Assembly: GCF_039538365.1 (NCBI RefSeq)
Contig: NZ_BAABCA010000003.1
Coordinates: forward strand, 62,001-126,000
Origin: Postechiella marina
GTDB taxonomy: Bacteria; Bacteroidota; Bacteroidia; Flavobacteriales; Flavobacteriaceae
DNA length: 64,000 nucleotides
Direction: 5' to 3'
Shown here: in pieces, positions 62,084 through 64,000 of the stretch
How the letters are laid out: each line of letters begins with the position of its first letter
How positions within the stretch are numbered: position 1 is the first letter of the stretch
The notes under the pieces: generated by a model
Told to the model about the DNA's origin: nothing
Databases searched by the model: none
The model's input: the letters and a program-made list of their open reading frames with translations, nothing else
Position numbers and translations under genes: made by a program

Positions 62084-63259
62084 ATGAAAAACAAGCTATT
62101 ACTTCTACTATTTTTTACCAGCGTTATAACACTAAATGCTCAAGACAATGCTATATCAGATCAAATAAAAACAGAACGAGATATTGAATTAAATAGCCTT
62201 CAGAACAACTTAGTAAACAATCAAATAAAAATAACAAATTTAACCGAGCAGCTTTCGCAACTAAGTAGCAAACAATATGGCAAGAAAATAGAATTGCAAG
62301 AACAAATTCAAAAAGAATTAGACAATCGCATTAAGTTTTTAGAAGAAAGTCCTAAAATTAAAATTAAATCTAACGGGCAACTTGCATTTACAGAACTTAT
62401 TAAAATTCAAAAAGACATTCAACCTGCAAAACTTTATCTTTCATCAAATGGTTTTTACACCAAGTTAGGAAAGTTTGACAACTTGCAAAACTATGCAGAA
62501 TTTACATCTTGGAAAAAAGAATACGATGCTTGGTACAAAAAAAAGCAAGGCAGCGATTTAACTTTCGACTTTATAAATAAAACCATTTCTTTAATTAGTG
62601 ATGCCTCTAACGACATTCCGCTTTTTGGCTCCATATCTCAATCTGTAACCTCTGGAGTAACCCTAATATTATCTAATTTAGGCAATAGAGATAAAGGTTT
62701 AATGAATAAGACTCCACAGGTTTTAATGCTTTTAAATTCTATAGGTCAGTTTGAATCAGAAAAATCTATACTAGATAACGAGTGGAAAACTATAGATAGC
62801 GAATTAAACGATTTACAGTCTGAATATAAAATGCTAGTAGAAGAACAAATTGTTTTTTACAGCATAGATAAAGTAAAATACAATGCATTTTTAACCGCTA
62901 CTCTAGGTTCTGATATTGATAAATTTAAAGTATACAGCAAAGAAAAAATACTAGCCAAATTAACAAAACTAGAAAATGGCAACAACCAAGATTGGATGGG
63001 TAATGTAGAAACATACATGTACCAAGTACAATCTATAAGAATTCGATTTGGAGAATTAACAGGCAGAATGCTTAACAATATCGAGAAATATGAAAATTTA
63101 TTTTCTAAATACACCAACCCCGATAAATTTTCGGCAGAGTTTGTTACCAAAGCCAAAGAGTTAAAAGCAGATTTAAAACAAGTAAAAGAAAACTTTATTT
63201 TACAATTTAAACCTAGTAAATATATTGAAGATTCTGCAGTAATGTATATTAAACGATAA
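62084..63259 (+). CDS. Exported coiled-coil protein of unknown function
   Basis: I do not recognise this 391-residue protein. It has a type-I signal peptide (to about residue 19, TLNAQ). Coiled-coil stretches lie near the N-terminus (about 25-90, LNSLQNNLVNNQIKITNLTEQL) and at about 235-265 (NEWKTIDSELNDLQSEYKMLVEEQ). The middle (about 165-220) includes an apolar, Ser/Gly-rich part (IPLFGSISQSVTSGVTLILSNLG) that might insert in or lie on a membrane. No enzyme motif is visible. It precedes a decayed lipoprotein gene and a possible ATP-grasp gene, which gives little functional hint. Confidence 0.8.
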   Translation: MKNKLLLLLFFTSVITLNAQDNAISDQIKTERDIELNSLQNNLVNNQIKITNLTEQLSQLSSKQYGKKIELQEQIQKELDNRIKFLEESPKIKIKSNGQLAFTELIKIQKDIQPAKLYLSSNGFYTKLGKFDNLQNYAEFTSWKKEYDAWYKKKQGSDLTFDFINKTISLISDASNDIPLFGSISQSVTSGVTLILSNLGNRDKGLMNKTPQVLMLLNSIGQFESEKSILDNEWKTIDSELNDLQSEYKMLVEEQIVFYSIDKVKYNAFLTATLGSDIDKFKVYSKEKILAKLTKLENGNNQDWMGNVETYMYQVQSIRIRFGELTGRMLNNIEKYENLFSKYTNPDKFSAEFVTKAKELKADLKQVKENFILQFKPSKYIEDSAVMYIKR

Positions 63260-63266
63260 AGTAATA

Positions 63267-63490
63267 ATGCAAAAACACCTAAAAAACTATTTGTAATAGC
63301 AATAATTATTCTTTTTTCTAACTGTTCGTCTCATTATACAGATTTAAAAATACTTAAACCAAAACCACGTATTTTTCATCTTAATGTCATTTAGTTAGAA
63401 TTACCCAAAAAAGATATTGCCATCATAAACGAAAGTTGGACTTACAATAGTAACTCAGACATCTTTACCCTTAGCAAAAGGCGAATTTAA
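63267..63490 (+). pseudogene. Decayed lipoprotein gene
   Basis: ATG at 63267 is followed by MQKHLKN and an early stop. Adding one A in the A6 run at 63281-63286 restores MQKHLKKLFVIAIIILFSNC, a complete lipoprotein signal with lipobox SNC, continuing HYTDLKILKPKPRIF. An in-frame TAG follows at 63392, after which coding-like sequence (LELPKKDIAIINESWTYN) continues to TAA at 63490. Two lesions argue for decay rather than a single sequencing error. From 63491 to 63646 I see no gene. Confidence 0.5.
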
Positions 63491-63646
63491 AGCTATTAAG
63501 AACTTCATTTTTAAGTCTATTAATTGCTACCTTATGTTACATTTTTAAAGTTTATCTAGACTAAACGCGCATAAAGCAAACCTAGATTTGTTTTATGACA
63601 ACTAAACAATTTAAAATTAATACTAAACATTAACAGAAGCTTAAAC

Positions 63647-64000
63647 ATGCAGCAAACAATAGCTATTCTATACCAATCCAAACTTCCGCCAATTAAAAAT
63701 GGTATTCAGAAGCCTATGAAACCAGGAGGTTATTCTGATAGCGGAGCAGATATTGCTTGCGCATTAATAAGACAAAACATTGCTGTAGTTACACCTGTAA
63801 ACAAGCCGAATATAAAAAAAGATCTAGATTGGGTATTTCCCGACACAAAAAAAGGTATTCAAGATGCGTTAAACAAAGGAGCAAATACCTTTTGGTTAAA
63901 TACAGTTTTATACAAAAACCACGACATAGAGAGTTTCTTTAACAGAGGTTTACAATTTATAGGACAAATACCTAGCCAAGTTGATATTTACGATGACAAG
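63647..64000 (+). CDS. Possible ATP-grasp-type protein, N-terminal 118 residues, cut by window edge
   Basis: ATG at 63647 opens a frame that runs to the window end (MQQTIAILYQSKLPPIKNGI...). The visible part has GGYSDSGADIACALIRQNI, DLDWVFPDTKKGIQDALNKGA and FWLNTVLYKNHDIESF, ending near QIPSQVDIYDDK. The order, a pre-ATP-grasp Rossmann-like part then a 'V-D-x-x-D-D-K' segment where the ATP-binding core normally starts, suggests an ATP-grasp ligase of the D-Ala-D-Ala ligase/carboxylase superfamily. The catalytic part lies outside the window, so function is open. Confidence 0.62.
   Translation, partial: MQQTIAILYQSKLPPIKNGIQKPMKPGGYSDSGADIACALIRQNIAVVTPVNKPNIKKDLDWVFPDTKKGIQDALNKGANTFWLNTVLYKNHDIESFFNRGLQFIGQIPSQVDIYDDK

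Noticed and set aside
1..64000. CRISPR array, insertion sequence, prophage, rRNA or tRNA
   Set aside because: No regularly spaced repeats, transposase, integrase or structural phage gene, and no cloverleaf or rRNA sequence was recognised anywhere in the window.

Overview
The window is AT-rich, with dense short-gap operons, Bacteroidetes-type promoters (TTTG / TAnnTTTG), many lipoproteins and a TonB-dependent receptor with a carboxypeptidase-like N-terminal domain. Gene content and the dispersed palindromes point to a marine-type member of the Flavobacteriaceae. No rRNA, tRNA, CRISPR array, transposase or phage gene was seen.

Region 1 (1-10.7 kb) is methionine/threonine and leucine synthesis. 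A minus-strand operon, led by a clear SAM-I (S-box) riboswitch, runs metY, then one 1131-residue polypeptide joining homoserine O-acetyltransferase, aspartokinase and homoserine dehydrogenase, then metZ (cut by the window edge). On the plus strand lie a short leuA and leuB. Region 2 (10.7-12.1 kb) holds two small hydrolases. Region 3 (12.4-23.8 kb) is a minus-strand arginine plus proline cluster in transcription order: GNAT acyltransferase, argG, argC, proC, argD, proA, proB, argF', argB, argE, argH. A structured RNA candidate precedes it.

Region 4 (24.3-51.3 kb) is the accessory part and the most interesting. Two divergent units flank an AraC-type regulator. Leftward are a TIM-barrel isomerase-like lipoprotein, an MFS transporter, a Gfo/Idh/MocA oxidoreductase, a TIM-barrel protein and a DUF1080 lipoprotein. 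Rightward are a GMC oxidoreductase with an Fe-S-type Cys triad, its Tat-exported small subunit, another DUF1080 lipoprotein and a Tat-exported TIM-barrel protein. This resembles 3-keto-glycoside catabolism: oxidise a glycoside at C3, then cleave or isomerise the keto sugar. Beyond a TMEM220-like membrane protein and a TonB-dependent receptor lies a triplicated two-gene cassette. Each copy has a DUF1080/PA14-like exported protein followed by an exported beta-propeller protein ending in a type-1 copper (cupredoxin) domain. A free azurin-like lipoprotein closes the region. No cytochrome c is encoded there, so copper proteins are a plausible electron sink. I regard this as the candidate undescribed system.

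Region 5 (51.3-62 kb) has an NADP-type glyceraldehyde-3-phosphate dehydrogenase, ilvA, and the ilvD-B-N-C operon behind a classical attenuator with an Ile/Val-rich leader peptide. metK follows on the other strand behind a SAM-II-type long-loop riboswitch. Region 6 (62-64 kb) has an exported coiled-coil protein of unknown role, a decayed lipoprotein gene and the start of a possible ATP-grasp protein.

Overall the window pairs amino-acid biosynthesis controlled by RNA (SAM-I, SAM-II-type, ilv attenuator, possibly an arg leader RNA) with an envelope-located oxidative glycoside system.
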